From the NCBI RefSeq assembly GCF_008801925.2, contig NZ_CP062804.1, positions 496,001 to 560,000 on the forward strand: a stretch of 64,000 nucleotides of DNA. The letters run 5' to 3'. Positions within the stretch are counted from its first letter, which is position 1. Each line of letters opens with the position of its first letter. Made by a program: the position numbers and the translations under genes. The notes under the pieces are model-generated. The model was not told the DNA's origin and did no database searches. It saw nothing but the letters and a program-made list of their open reading frames with translations. Source of the DNA: Cupriavidus basilensis. GTDB taxonomy: Bacteria; Pseudomonadota; Gammaproteobacteria; Burkholderiales; Burkholderiaceae. Below are positions 8,786 through 16,712 of the stretch, one piece after another.

Positions 8786-8819
8786 CCACCGCGCCTACCA
8801 ACCAGACGATGCTGTTCAT
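8745..8819 (-). CDS. 24-residue single-span membrane peptide
   Basis: A very short reading frame with ATG at 8819 and TAA at 8745. It has a good Shine-Dalgarno AAGGAG 6 nt upstream. The product starts MNSIVWLVGAVVIV and ends LGFFGLR: almost entirely one hydrophobic helix with a single charged residue at the C-terminus. It overlaps the 3' end of the LysR gene in antisense. Compact one-helix peptides like this act as membrane-complex accessory subunits or regulators, but no specific function can be given. The strong ribosome binding site and uniform transmembrane composition make chance occurrence less likely. Confidence 0.6.
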   Translation of the reverse strand: MNSIVWLVGAVVIVLFVLGFFGLR

Positions 8820-8897
8820 GACACGCTCCTTGCGCAGACTGTAGCCTGACAATCGCACACGTGGCGGGGCGCGTCTGTACGGTAGCGTTCAGCGGCG

Positions 8898-9698
8898 TCA
8901 GACCACCATGGGCGTGGTGGCGCCATCGACCGACAGGATGGCGCCCGAAATATAGCTGGCGCGGGGCGAGGCGAGGAACAGCACGGCGTTTGCTACCTCC
9001 TCCGGCGTGGCCAGGCGGCCCAGGCCGGTGCGTGCGTTGGCGCGTGCCAATGCCTGCTCCACGGTCGTGCCGCTGATGCGCGCATCGACTTCCATGCCTT
9101 GCTGCAGGCGTTCGGTGTGCGTGGCCGACGGGTTGACCGCGTTCACGCGCACGCCCTGCTTGCCGTAGGCATTGGCCAGCCCGGCGCTGGCTAGCATCAG
9201 CGCTGCGTTGGCCGCGCCGCCCGCCAGGTGGGCGGGGTTGGCCAGCTTGCCGCCCATGCCCACGATATTGACGATGGCGCCGCGCCCCTGCTGTGCCATG
9301 CGCTTGACCACGGGGTCGATCACGTTGATGTAGCTGAAGTACTTGGCGGCCATGGCGTCCTGCCACAGCTGCGGAGTCAGCTCGTCCGGCGGACGGCGCT
9401 TGGCCGCGCCGGCGGAGGTCACCAGGATGTCGATGGCGCCAAGCGCTGCCACTGCCTGCTCCACCGCGCGCGCGGCCGCGGCGATATCGGTCAGGTCGGC
9501 GGATATCGCGACCACGTCCTTGGCGTATTCGCCTTCGCCTTCGGCCAGGCTGGCGCAGGCCTTGGCCAGGTTCTCGGCGCTGCGCGAAACGATGGCTACG
9601 CGCGCACCCTCGCGCAGGAAGCCGGCCGCGCAGGCCAGGCCAATGCCGCGGCTGCCGCCGGTGATGAGCACGCGTTGATTGCGAAGTTCGAGATCCAT
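8898..9698 (-). CDS. SDR-family oxidoreductase with degenerate catalytic site
   Basis: 266 aa Rossmann-fold protein of the short-chain dehydrogenase/reductase superfamily. The cofactor motif is intact (ITGGSRGIGLA, TGxxxGxG, residues about 12-22), as are DILVTSAGA (NNAG equivalent) and the C-terminal SGAILSVDGATTP. The catalytic stretch is abnormal: where family members have a Ser strand then YxxxK, this protein has NIVGMGGKLANPAHLAGGAANAA, so Tyr is replaced by His and Lys by Gly. It may be a non-oxidoreductase or use another mechanism. It stands alone, convergent with the LysR gene. Confidence 0.88.
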   Translation of the reverse strand: MDLELRNQRVLITGGSRGIGLACAAGFLREGARVAIVSRSAENLAKACASLAEGEGEYAKDVVAISADLTDIAAAARAVEQAVAALGAIDILVTSAGAAKRRPPDELTPQLWQDAMAAKYFSYINVIDPVVKRMAQQGRGAIVNIVGMGGKLANPAHLAGGAANAALMLASAGLANAYGKQGVRVNAVNPSATHTERLQQGMEVDARISGTTVEQALARANARTGLGRLATPEEVANAVLFLASPRASYISGAILSVDGATTPMVV

Positions 9699-9885
9699 GG
9701 TGATGTGTCCTGGCTGGTCGGGGAGCGCGCGGGCGTCGATCGATCAATCAATGGCGGATCCGCGTGCGTGGCGGGGCGGCCGTCAGGCCGGTGAGACGAC
9801 AGGGCTGCCATCTTAGCGCGCCCGCGCCAGCCTTGCTGGTGAGCGCTCAATCCCGGGACGCCGTGCCAGCGCGGCGTCAACGCGC

Positions 9886-11040
9886 CTACGCCGGTGTCAG
9901 CGCCGCGTGCACCGCGATGCCCTCGATCGGATCGAGCGCACCGCGCCAGGGCGCGGCTGCGATGGCCCGCTTGCCGTGGACATAGCCGGCGTTCCAGCGC
10001 GCGTCGATGCCGGCGGCGCTGAAGTCGATATCCTTGGTCAGGTCTTCGCCGCCGAGCGACGGCGCATTGAGCTCGACCACGTGCATGGTGGTGTGGCAGC
10101 CCCAGCCCAGCAACGCCTCGACCGCGGGCGTGCTGCGCTCCGCCTGGGGAATGTGCTTGGCCAGTTCGCGGATCACATGCCGCAGCCGGTGCAATTGCCT
10201 CTGGTGCTCCAGCTGGGTCTCGGCGCGGCTTGAGTACTGGATGTCCCGCTGCCGTCCCATGGCTTGCCAGATGGTGTCGGGCTCAGGGCCTTGCAGGGGC
10301 CACAGCTGCACGGCGAAGATCACCGAGCTGCGGCGCGGGTAGTCGTCGAGCACGGCTTCGATCGGCGTGTTGGAGCAGATGCCGCCGTCCCAAAATGCTT
10401 CGCCGTCGATCCGGATCGCCGGGAAGCCCGGCGGCAGCGCCGCGGATGCCAGCAGATGTTCCACGCTCAGCGCGGTGTCCCGGTTGGTGTAGTAGCACAT
10501 CCTGCCGCTGCGGACATTGACCATGCCGACGGTGAGCCGCGTGTGTTTCTCGCCGAGGTAAGCGAAATCCACCAGCGAGAGCAGGGTGTCGCGCAGTGGC
10601 GAGACCGAATAAAAGCCGGCGCGCTCCACCCCGAGCGGCATGCGCGTGCCGAACCAGGCAGCCGGGTTGGGCGTGAAGAAGCCGGGGATGCCCTGGGTGA
10701 GGGTGGCAAGGTTCGACATCGTGCTGTCGCCGCCCGAGAGCAGTCGGGCCAGTTCGAGCGGCCCGTGGCGGCCCACCTGCTCCCAGAACTGCCGCAGGCG
10801 CGGCAAGCGATCCGCAGGCCGGTTGCCAGCCACGATCGAGGCGTTGATGGCGCCGATGGAGGTGCCGATGGCCCAGTCGGGCTCGACCCCTGCCTCGTGC
10901 AGCGCCTGGTAGACACCGGCCTGGAAGGCGCCCAGCGCGCCTCCGCCCTGCAGGACGAACACCACTTGCTGATCGATGGGCCGACTGGCCGCGCCAGGCG
11001 CGTCGGTCGGGGCTGCGGCGGGTCGCGTCTTGCTATCCAT
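9886..11040 (-). CDS. Patatin-like phospholipase / acyl hydrolase
   Basis: 384 aa patatin-family serine hydrolase. The oxyanion loop LQGGGALGAFQAGVYQAL (about 31-48), the nucleophile elbow GTSIG (Ser near residue 61) and the dyad Asp in FWDGGICSNTP (about 217-227) are all present. The C-terminal third matches the extension found in patatins that carry a DUF3734 domain. No signal peptide, so probably cytoplasmic or membrane-associated; such proteins hydrolyse phospholipids or polyhydroxyalkanoate-associated esters. The N-terminal 24 residues are low-complexity Ala/Pro. It is followed upstream by only a coding remnant. Confidence 0.9.
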   Translation of the reverse strand: MDSKTRPAAAPTDAPGAASRPIDQQVVFVLQGGGALGAFQAGVYQALHEAGVEPDWAIGTSIGAINASIVAGNRPADRLPRLRQFWEQVGRHGPLELARLLSGGDSTMSNLATLTQGIPGFFTPNPAAWFGTRMPLGVERAGFYSVSPLRDTLLSLVDFAYLGEKHTRLTVGMVNVRSGRMCYYTNRDTALSVEHLLASAALPPGFPAIRIDGEAFWDGGICSNTPIEAVLDDYPRRSSVIFAVQLWPLQGPEPDTIWQAMGRQRDIQYSSRAETQLEHQRQLHRLRHVIRELAKHIPQAERSTPAVEALLGWGCHTTMHVVELNAPSLGGEDLTKDIDFSAAGIDARWNAGYVHGKRAIAAAPWRGALDPIEGIAVHAALTPA

Positions 11041-11061
11041 GGTGTTCCGGCTCCCGGGTTG

Positions 11062-11244
11062 TCAGGGGGCGGCCGCGTTTGCCGGTGTTCGCGGCATGGG
11101 CGGGCGCCGGACCTGGAACGTGGTCTCGCCAGGACGCGACTTGACGAGCATTGCGCCGCCATGCCGGTTCACCACGGTCTGGTCAAAGTTGCCGGGCACG
11201 CTGGTTTCCAGGAACAAGGGATCGCGCTCAGGGGGCCTGGCCGC
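11062..11244 (-). pseudogene. Possible histidine-kinase C-terminal remnant
   Basis: About 60 codons open on the minus strand with no credible start, ending at TGA (11062-11064). The translation contains HGGAMLVKSRPGETTFQV, which resembles the G2-box end of the HATPase domain of NtrB/PhoR-like kinases (HGG-x-V-S-PG-TTF-P). The rest of the domain is absent, with a stop immediately upstream. I infer a decayed kinase fragment; coding by chance is possible. Nothing else was seen in the 303-base gap between the patatin and LysE genes. Confidence 0.3.
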
Positions 11245-11343
11245 TTAGTAAGGCTAGCACCTCGCGCTGTTCTTGCCAGAACCGTGTTGCCGGTGGGCAA
11301 AAGGCGTCACTCGCTTGAAGGTTCTGTCGTCCTGCGCTTCCCC

Positions 11344-11973
11344 TTACTCGAACGAGATCCGCGCGGCAAAGGCCAGCAGCGCGGCCGAGAAGGACCAGCG
11401 CTGGACCGTCTGCGCGCGCGGGCTCCGGCGTAGCCAGCCGGTCAGGCGCAGCGCGCCGAACACGCACGCCAGGTCGAAGGCCACGCCGGTCAGCACCAGC
11501 ACCACGCCCAGCTCAAGCACTTGCGACCACACCGGCGCGCCATGCGGATCCACGAACTGCGGCAACAGCACGGAACAAAAGAGCAGGGCCTTGGGATTCA
11601 GGATGCTGCTGAGCGCGCCCTTGGCAACGGAGGCGCGCAGCCGCACCGGCGAAGCTGCCGTGCCGGTGCCGGCGTGCATCCCGAAGGCCGGGCTACGGAA
11701 GATCTGGACGGCCACATAGGCCAGGTAAAGGCCGCCCGCGACGCGAATGCCCTGGTAGAGCCAGGGCGCCGCGCGCAGCAGCGCGGCCACGCCGCATGCC
11801 GAGAGCGTGACATGCGCGGCGCGTGCCATGGCCAGTCCGGCGACGGTGGCCAGGCCGTGGCGGACGCCCCGGCCGGTGCTGGTTTGCAGCACCAGTGCCA
11901 TGTCCGGCCCGGGTAAGGCGTAGACCACGGCCAGGGCGCCGATGAAGGTAAGGAGCAAATGTGGGGAGACCAT
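11344..11973 (-). CDS. LysE/RhtB family amino acid exporter
   Basis: 209 aa inner-membrane exporter with about six hydrophobic segments. The family signature is clear at the N-terminus: ALPGPDMALVLQTSTGRGVRHGLATVAG (about residues 20-47), followed by GxYLxYxA-like GGLYLAYVAVQI and GALSSILNPKALLF. These proteins export amino acids or homoserine lactones. It is divergent from an Lrp-type regulator, as in lysE-lysG-like pairs, so amino-acid-induced control is likely. Confidence 0.92.
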   Translation of the reverse strand: MVSPHLLLTFIGALAVVYALPGPDMALVLQTSTGRGVRHGLATVAGLAMARAAHVTLSACGVAALLRAAPWLYQGIRVAGGLYLAYVAVQIFRSPAFGMHAGTGTAASPVRLRASVAKGALSSILNPKALLFCSVLLPQFVDPHGAPVWSQVLELGVVLVLTGVAFDLACVFGALRLTGWLRRSPRAQTVQRWSFSAALLAFAARISFE

Positions 11974-12034
11974 GATGCATGCGGTGGCGAGGGCAACATC
12001 ATGACCCAGGGGGTGGAGGGGATTCTGGCGATTT

Positions 12035-12055
12035 TATGGGGTGAACCCATATAAT
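12035..12055. promoter_or_regulatory. Dyad and -10-like box between lysE and lrp genes
   Basis: TATGGG and CCCATA form perfect 6-base arms around GTGAA (12035-12051), overlapping a TATAAT box (12050-12055) 46 nt before the lrp start. No clear -35 was found. The position suits an autoregulatory operator for the Lrp protein. Confidence 0.42.
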
Positions 12056-12100
12056 TTGGTGGAATCCGCTAATTTATGCTGATTGAATGGAGGATGTCTT

Positions 12101-12562
12101 TTGGATCTCGATAAAACCGATCGCGCCATCCTGATGGCGCTGCAGGCGGACGGACGCGCCACCAACGCCAGCGTGGCGGAATCCGTGGGGCTGAGCGAGA
12201 CGCCGTGCGCGCGCCGGCTCAAGCGGCTGGAGGCCGACGGCTATATCGAGGGCTATCGCGCGGTGCTGTCCCGCCAGGCCTTGGGGCTTGGCCTGATGGC
12301 GTTCACGCAGGTCCGCTTTGGCGTGCACAGCCGTGAGCTTTCCGACCGCTTCGAGCGCGAGATCCAGGCAATCCCGCGCATCGTGTCCTGCCATAACGTC
12401 TCGGGCAGCGCCGATTACCTGCTACTAGTGGTTGCGCGGGACCTGGAGGATTACGGCATCTTCATGCGCGACGTGCTGCGCACATTGCCCGGCGTGACGG
12501 CGGTGGAGTCCATGCTGTCGCTGGGCGAGGTCAAGCGCAATGCCGGCTTGCCGTTGCTATGA
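12101..12562 (+). CDS. Lrp/AsnC family transcriptional regulator
   Basis: 153 aa regulator: N-terminal helix-turn-helix (LDKTDRAILMALQADGRATNASVAESVGLSETPCARRLKRLE) and C-terminal RAM/ACT-like effector domain (GSADYLLLVVARDLEDYGIFMRDVLRTLPGV). The TTG at 12101 is chosen as start because GGAGGA lies 6 nt upstream and the protein then begins MDLDKTDRAIL, like other Lrp proteins; an alternative TTG at 12083 would place the Shine-Dalgarno inside the gene. Divergent from the LysE exporter, its probable target. Confidence 0.92.
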   Translation: MDLDKTDRAILMALQADGRATNASVAESVGLSETPCARRLKRLEADGYIEGYRAVLSRQALGLGLMAFTQVRFGVHSRELSDRFEREIQAIPRIVSCHNVSGSADYLLLVVARDLEDYGIFMRDVLRTLPGVTAVESMLSLGEVKRNAGLPLL

Positions 12563-12623
12563 AGCGATGACGCGATGACGGGGTGGCGGGGTGGCGTTGC
12601 AAGGCTGGGCGCCGCATCCCGCT

Positions 12624-12989
12624 TCAGTCGTCGCGATTCGCGGCCAGGGACATTTCACGCGCGACAAAGAAGCACAGCAGCGCGATGCCCGTGCACAGGA
12701 TCGCCACGGTGACGGCCAGTTGCCGCCCGTGCCACAGATCCGAAAACCACTGCGAGAACTCGGCAGCCAGCACCGCCGCCTTGCCGCCAATACGTTCGAG
12801 CTGGAAATCATATTGCCGCTGCCACCCGGGGCCGTAGGCCAGGTCGCCGGCCTCGTCGCGCGCGGCGGACAGGTAGATCAGGACGCCTGCGATCCAGCCT
12901 GCAGCGAGGATCACGGCGCCCAGCAGGTAAATGCGAGCGGGCAGGGGCCAGCGCTTGCCCGGTGCCTGCCGTTGTTCCGCGTTGGTCAT
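12624..12989 (-). CDS. Small two-helix membrane protein, unknown
   Basis: 121 aa protein, not recognised. It shows a basic N-terminus, a hydrophobic helix at about 20-41 (IYLLGAVILAAGWIAGVLIYL), a polar periplasmic-looking loop of about 50 residues with aromatic residues, and a second helix at about 93-110 (VTVAILCTGIALLCFFVA). The AGAGGACACCA stretch before the ATG contains a weak ribosome binding site. Convergent with the lrp gene. No function can be proposed. Confidence 0.72.
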   Translation of the reverse strand: MTNAEQRQAPGKRWPLPARIYLLGAVILAAGWIAGVLIYLSAARDEAGDLAYGPGWQRQYDFQLERIGGKAAVLAAEFSQWFSDLWHGRQLAVTVAILCTGIALLCFFVAREMSLAANRDD

Positions 12990-13146
12990 TGGTGTCCTCT
13001 GTAGTGTGTTCCGTGGTGCCTTAGGTTTCCAAGGTGGCGCCCACGTATTGTAATAAAGGGCGCGTCACTTCCAGCCTGCCCTGCCTCCGAGGGATAAGAT
13101 CGATCAGACTCCTCCGGCTACAGTCATTCACCCCTTGGGCCAGACC

Positions 13147-14103
13147 ATGCCACATCGATCTCTCCAGCCCGGCACGCTGTGGCCGGCCATCCTGCGCCAG
13201 ACGGAGCACGCCTTGCAATGCGGCGCGCTGCGTCCGATCGAGACCTTCCAGGTGGGCATCGACGATGGCGGCGTGCGCTTCCTGGTGCGCCAGGTTTCCA
13301 GCCTTGCGCGCAAGGACCGCTACAGGGACCAGGGCCACGCGCGCCAGAACGACAACGCCGCTGCCGGCAGCCAGGCGGGCGCCGACCTGTTCCTTCCCTA
13401 CGACCCGGACCTGTTTGTCGCCGATATCTCCGAGACCCATCTTGCGCTGCTGAACAAGTTCAACGTCCTGGACCATCACCTGCTGATTGTTACCCGCCGC
13501 TTCGAGCCGCAGGACGCGCTGCTTAACCTGGCGGACTTCGAGGCACTGCTGGCCTGCATGGCCGAGTTCGATGGCCTTGGCTTCTATAACGGCGGCGCGG
13601 CGGCCGGCGCCAGCCAGCGCCACAAGCACCTGCAACTTGTGCCGCTGCCGCTTGCCAGCGAAGGCCCGGCGTTGCCCATCGCGCCGCTGCTTGCGGCCGC
13701 GCGCATCGATGGCGCCGTCGGCACAGTGCCGGGGCTAGCGTTTTCGCATGCGTTCGCGCCGCTGGCTTTGCCGGCGGCCCGCGGGCCGGATCTGGCGCGC
13801 ACCGCACTTGAGCGCTACCGCGCGCTGCTGGCCGCGGCCGCCGTGCGGGTGATCGATGTGGATGGAGCGTCGCAAGCATGCACGCCATACAACCTGCTTG
13901 TCACGCCGCTTGGGATGCTGCTCGTGCCCAGGTCAGCGGAGTCCGTCGAGGGCATCTCGGTCAATACGCTCGGGTTTGCAGGATCGTTCTTTGTGCGGGA
14001 CGAGGCACAGATGCATGCCATCGAGCGGCTCGGCCCCATGGCAATGCTGCGGCAGGTCGCGGGCCCGCCGTTGTCGTCACAGGCATCGATGGGCCGGAAA
14101 TAA
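13147..14103 (+). CDS. ATP adenylyltransferase (Ap4A phosphorylase) family protein
   Basis: 318 aa protein of the fungal-type Ap4A phosphorylase family within the HIT superfamily. The N-terminal domain contains NKFNVLDHHLLIVTR, where the family binds the nucleotide, and the catalytic HIT-like motif is SQRHKHLQLVPLP with His-x-His-x-Gln (about residues 158-162). The C-terminal part has PYNLLVTPLGMLLVPRS, the family's second conserved block. It would split diadenosine tetraphosphate with phosphate into ATP and ADP. The ATG at 13147 is preferred over an in-frame TTG 12 nt upstream. Confidence 0.88.
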   Translation: MPHRSLQPGTLWPAILRQTEHALQCGALRPIETFQVGIDDGGVRFLVRQVSSLARKDRYRDQGHARQNDNAAAGSQAGADLFLPYDPDLFVADISETHLALLNKFNVLDHHLLIVTRRFEPQDALLNLADFEALLACMAEFDGLGFYNGGAAAGASQRHKHLQLVPLPLASEGPALPIAPLLAAARIDGAVGTVPGLAFSHAFAPLALPAARGPDLARTALERYRALLAAAAVRVIDVDGASQACTPYNLLVTPLGMLLVPRSAESVEGISVNTLGFAGSFFVRDEAQMHAIERLGPMAMLRQVAGPPLSSQASMGRK

Positions 14104-14190
14104 GGGGTAAATATAAAAGCAGGAGCGCCGTTAATGGGTTTGGGCTAGCAAGGTTGTCCGGCGGCGTTCGCGCCGGGCCGCAATCCGCGC

Positions 14191-14862
14191 TTGATCGTGC
14201 TAGCCAGGTCAGGTCGCATCGCTTGTTGTGCGCCGCGACGTTCCCCAATTGCATCACTTGGTAGGCCTCACCACTTGCCTCTTCAAACGGCTAGCGCCCC
14301 AGCCAGTCCGAGCCACGGCCGCAAGCACTTGCGCCTGCCGCGCTTGCTGCCGGCCTTCCTCGCCGCCATGCTCTGCGTGCAGTCGCAGGGCACCACGGCC
14401 GACACGCCACCCCCGCGTTCCGAGGCGGTGGCGCGGGTAGTGTTCAGCCTGCTCGGCTATGCGCGCTGGCCAACCGAGCGGGAAGTCCTGCGCCTGTGCG
14501 TGGACGGCTCGGCCCGCTACGGCGCCAAGCTCGCGGAAGGCGGCGTGCTGGCAACCGGCCGCTCCGTGCAATCCAGGCGCATCGACCTGCAGGATGGCGT
14601 GTCCACCGCGGGCTGCGATTCCGTCTACCTCGGGCCCATGACGGATGCCCGGCGCAAGAAACTGTCGACGGAGCTGATCGGGCGCCCGGTCCTTGTCATC
14701 ACGGAAGAAGACTACGAGTGCGAGATCGGCAGCATGTTCTGCCTCAACGTGGTCGATGGCCACGTCTCGTTCCGCGTCAACCTGGATTCCGTTGCCCGCA
14801 GCGGCATCCATATCCATCCGGCCGTATTGCAGCTTGGCCGCCGCCGGGGGCCATCGCCATGA
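14191..14862 (+). CDS. yfiR: YfiR-family periplasmic repressor of a diaguanylate cyclase
   Basis: Periplasmic protein of the YfiR (DUF4154) family that holds the membrane cyclase YfiN inactive. The mature part shows the family layout VARVVFSLLGYARWP, then LRLCVDGS, SRRIDL, CDSVYLGP, VLVITEEDYECEIGSMFCL and VSFRVNLDSVARSGIHI. Cysteines that could form the redox-sensitive disulfides of YfiR are present. The start is uncertain: the frame opens with TTG at 14191, but the hydrophobic signal segment (LLPAFLAAMLCV) suggests a start nearer TTG 14329, giving about 177 aa. The stop overlaps the yfiN ATG (ATGA). Confidence 0.85.
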   Translation: MIVLARSGRIACCAPRRSPIASLGRPHHLPLQTASAPASPSHGRKHLRLPRLLPAFLAAMLCVQSQGTTADTPPPRSEAVARVVFSLLGYARWPTEREVLRLCVDGSARYGAKLAEGGVLATGRSVQSRRIDLQDGVSTAGCDSVYLGPMTDARRKKLSTELIGRPVLVITEEDYECEIGSMFCLNVVDGHVSFRVNLDSVARSGIHIHPAVLQLGRRRGPSP

Positions 14863-16157
14863 AGCTGTCATTGCGGCCCGACGCGACGAGATCGCGTCCG
14901 ACGCTGTACAACACGCTGCGCCGCATGCATCTCAGCGTGGCGTTGATCGCCGTGTGCACGGCGGGCATCTCGCTGACCGCGCTCGGGCTGGCCGCGCTGC
15001 GCGTCTATGCCGACCATAACCTGCACCTGGTTGCCCGCTCCGTGGCGTACACGCTGGAAGCACCAGTGGTGTTCCGCGACCAGGCGGCCGCCAACGAGGC
15101 GCTGGTGGCAATCGCCGCGACGGAGGTGGCCCAGGCCCGCGTCTATGACAAGGACAACCACCTGCTGGCCGAGTGGCAGCGCCCGGCCGGCGAGCGGTTT
15201 CCCGGCCTGCAGCGCCTGGCCAGCCGCGTGATAGCGCTCGGCCCGGTGGAGCAGGAGATCCTGCATGAAACGCAGGCGGTGGGCACCGTCCGCCTGACCG
15301 CCGACACCGGCAACCTCTTGCGCTTTGTGCTCAGCGGGCTGCTGGGGCTGCTGGCCTGCCTGCTGCTCACCGCGGTCAGCGCGCACTACATGTCGAGCCG
15401 CATGCTGGTCCATATCATCGAGCCGGTGCGCAACCTCATGCGCGTGGCCCATGCCGTGCGCTCGGAGCGCGCATTCGACCAGCGCACGCCGCCAGCGCAT
15501 ATTGCCGAGCTCAACGCGCTCGGGGAGGATTTCAACGGCCTGCTCGACGAACTGGAGACCTGGCAGAACCAGCTCCAGCACGAGAACAGGTCGCTGGCGC
15601 ACCGCGCCAGCCACGACAGCCTGACCGGCCTGCTCAATCGGGCGGCGTTCGAGGATGCGCTGCATCGGGCCGTGCGCTTCGCCGGCACCTCCAGGGGATA
15701 TGCGGGCGTCCTCTACCTGGACAGCGACGCGTTCAAGGAGATCAACGACAACTTTGGACACGCCGCCGGGGACGAGGTGTTGTCCGACATCGCCCGGCGC
15801 ATCCGTTCCTGCGTGCGCGAGGGCGACCTGGTCGCCAGGCTCGGCGGCGATGAGTTTGCGGTACTGCTCGCCTCGCTGCGCAAGCCTGCCGACATCGTTC
15901 AGGTCGCGGAGCATATCCTGCTTCGCATGAAGGATCCGGTGCGGCTGTCGAGCGGCACCAGCATCGGGGCCTCGCTGAGCATCGGGTTGTCCGTGTTTCC
16001 GCTTCATGCCCAGACTGCCGCCACCTTGATGCACACGGCGGACGAGGCCATGTACCGGGCCAAGCGCAGGTCGGGAGGCGGCTGGGAGAGCGCGGAGCCG
16101 CGGCTGGCGGGTTCCGGGCCCGCTTCGGTGTCCGAATGCGAAGACAACGAGAAATGA
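14859..16157 (+). CDS. yfiN: YfiN/TpbB-type membrane diaguanylate cyclase
   Basis: 432 aa inner-membrane enzyme making cyclic di-GMP. Layout: first transmembrane helix about 24-48, a periplasmic sensor (CHASE8-like) to about 150, second helix about 154-176, HAMP linker (IIEPVRNLMRVAHAVRS), then a GGDEF domain. The active site is intact (GGDEF, residues about 329-333), and an inhibitory I-site RxxD (REGD) sits exactly five residues before it, so product inhibition is expected. It is translationally coupled to yfiR, its periplasmic repressor, and followed by yfiB. Confidence 0.93.
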   Translation: MKLSLRPDATRSRPTLYNTLRRMHLSVALIAVCTAGISLTALGLAALRVYADHNLHLVARSVAYTLEAPVVFRDQAAANEALVAIAATEVAQARVYDKDNHLLAEWQRPAGERFPGLQRLASRVIALGPVEQEILHETQAVGTVRLTADTGNLLRFVLSGLLGLLACLLLTAVSAHYMSSRMLVHIIEPVRNLMRVAHAVRSERAFDQRTPPAHIAELNALGEDFNGLLDELETWQNQLQHENRSLAHRASHDSLTGLLNRAAFEDALHRAVRFAGTSRGYAGVLYLDSDAFKEINDNFGHAAGDEVLSDIARRIRSCVREGDLVARLGGDEFAVLLASLRKPADIVQVAEHILLRMKDPVRLSSGTSIGASLSIGLSVFPLHAQTAATLMHTADEAMYRAKRRSGGGWESAEPRLAGSGPASVSECEDNEK

Positions 16158-16203
16158 AACAAGAACGAAAAAAAGAACAAGAACAAGAATAGGAGCCCCT
16201 TTC

Positions 16204-16710
16204 ATGCTATCGAACTTGCAAGCCACTGGCAGCCGGTGCATCGCTGCCGCCATGATCGCCATCACCCTTGCGCTTGCTGCCTGCCAGACGGTGCCGGCCC
16301 CGAAGCTCACGCCCGCGCAAGTCGAAGCGTTGCAGTCGCAAGGGTTCCAGCTCACCGAAAACGGCTGGGAGCTTGGCTTGTCCGAGAAGGTGCTGTTCGG
16401 CCTGAACGAGGATGTGATCAGTGCCGAGCGGCAAGGGGCGGTGCAGCGGATCGGCCTGGCGCTATTGGGCGCGGGCATCGACAATGTGCGGCTGGACGGG
16501 CATACGGACGACTCCGGCTCGGCCGACTACAACCAGCAACTGTCGGTCCGGCGCGCGGAGGCGGTGGCGAAGGTGCTCGCCACCACGGGGTTCCAGGCGG
16601 AGAACATCCAGGTGCGCGGACTGGGCAAGAGCAAGCCGGTGGCGGACAACCGCACCGCCACGGGCCGCGCGGAGAACCGGCGCGTGGCCATCGTGATCAC
16701 GATTGAGTAG
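16204..16710 (+). CDS. yfiB: YfiB-type OmpA-like outer-membrane lipoprotein
   Basis: 168 aa lipoprotein. A signal peptide ends in the lipobox LAAC (Cys near residue 27), followed by a short linker and an OmpA/MotB peptidoglycan-binding domain with DGHTDDSGSADYNQQLSVRRA and NRRVAIVI. In the known YfiBNR system this protein captures YfiR at the outer membrane and releases YfiN. The ribosome site AGGAG is preceded by a very A-rich leader with repeated AAGAAC units. The next gene begins 2 nt after its stop. Confidence 0.92.
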   Translation: MLSNLQATGSRCIAAAMIAITLALAACQTVPAPKLTPAQVEALQSQGFQLTENGWELGLSEKVLFGLNEDVISAERQGAVQRIGLALLGAGIDNVRLDGHTDDSGSADYNQQLSVRRAEAVAKVLATTGFQAENIQVRGLGKSKPVADNRTATGRAENRRVAIVITIE

Positions 16711-16712
16711 TC

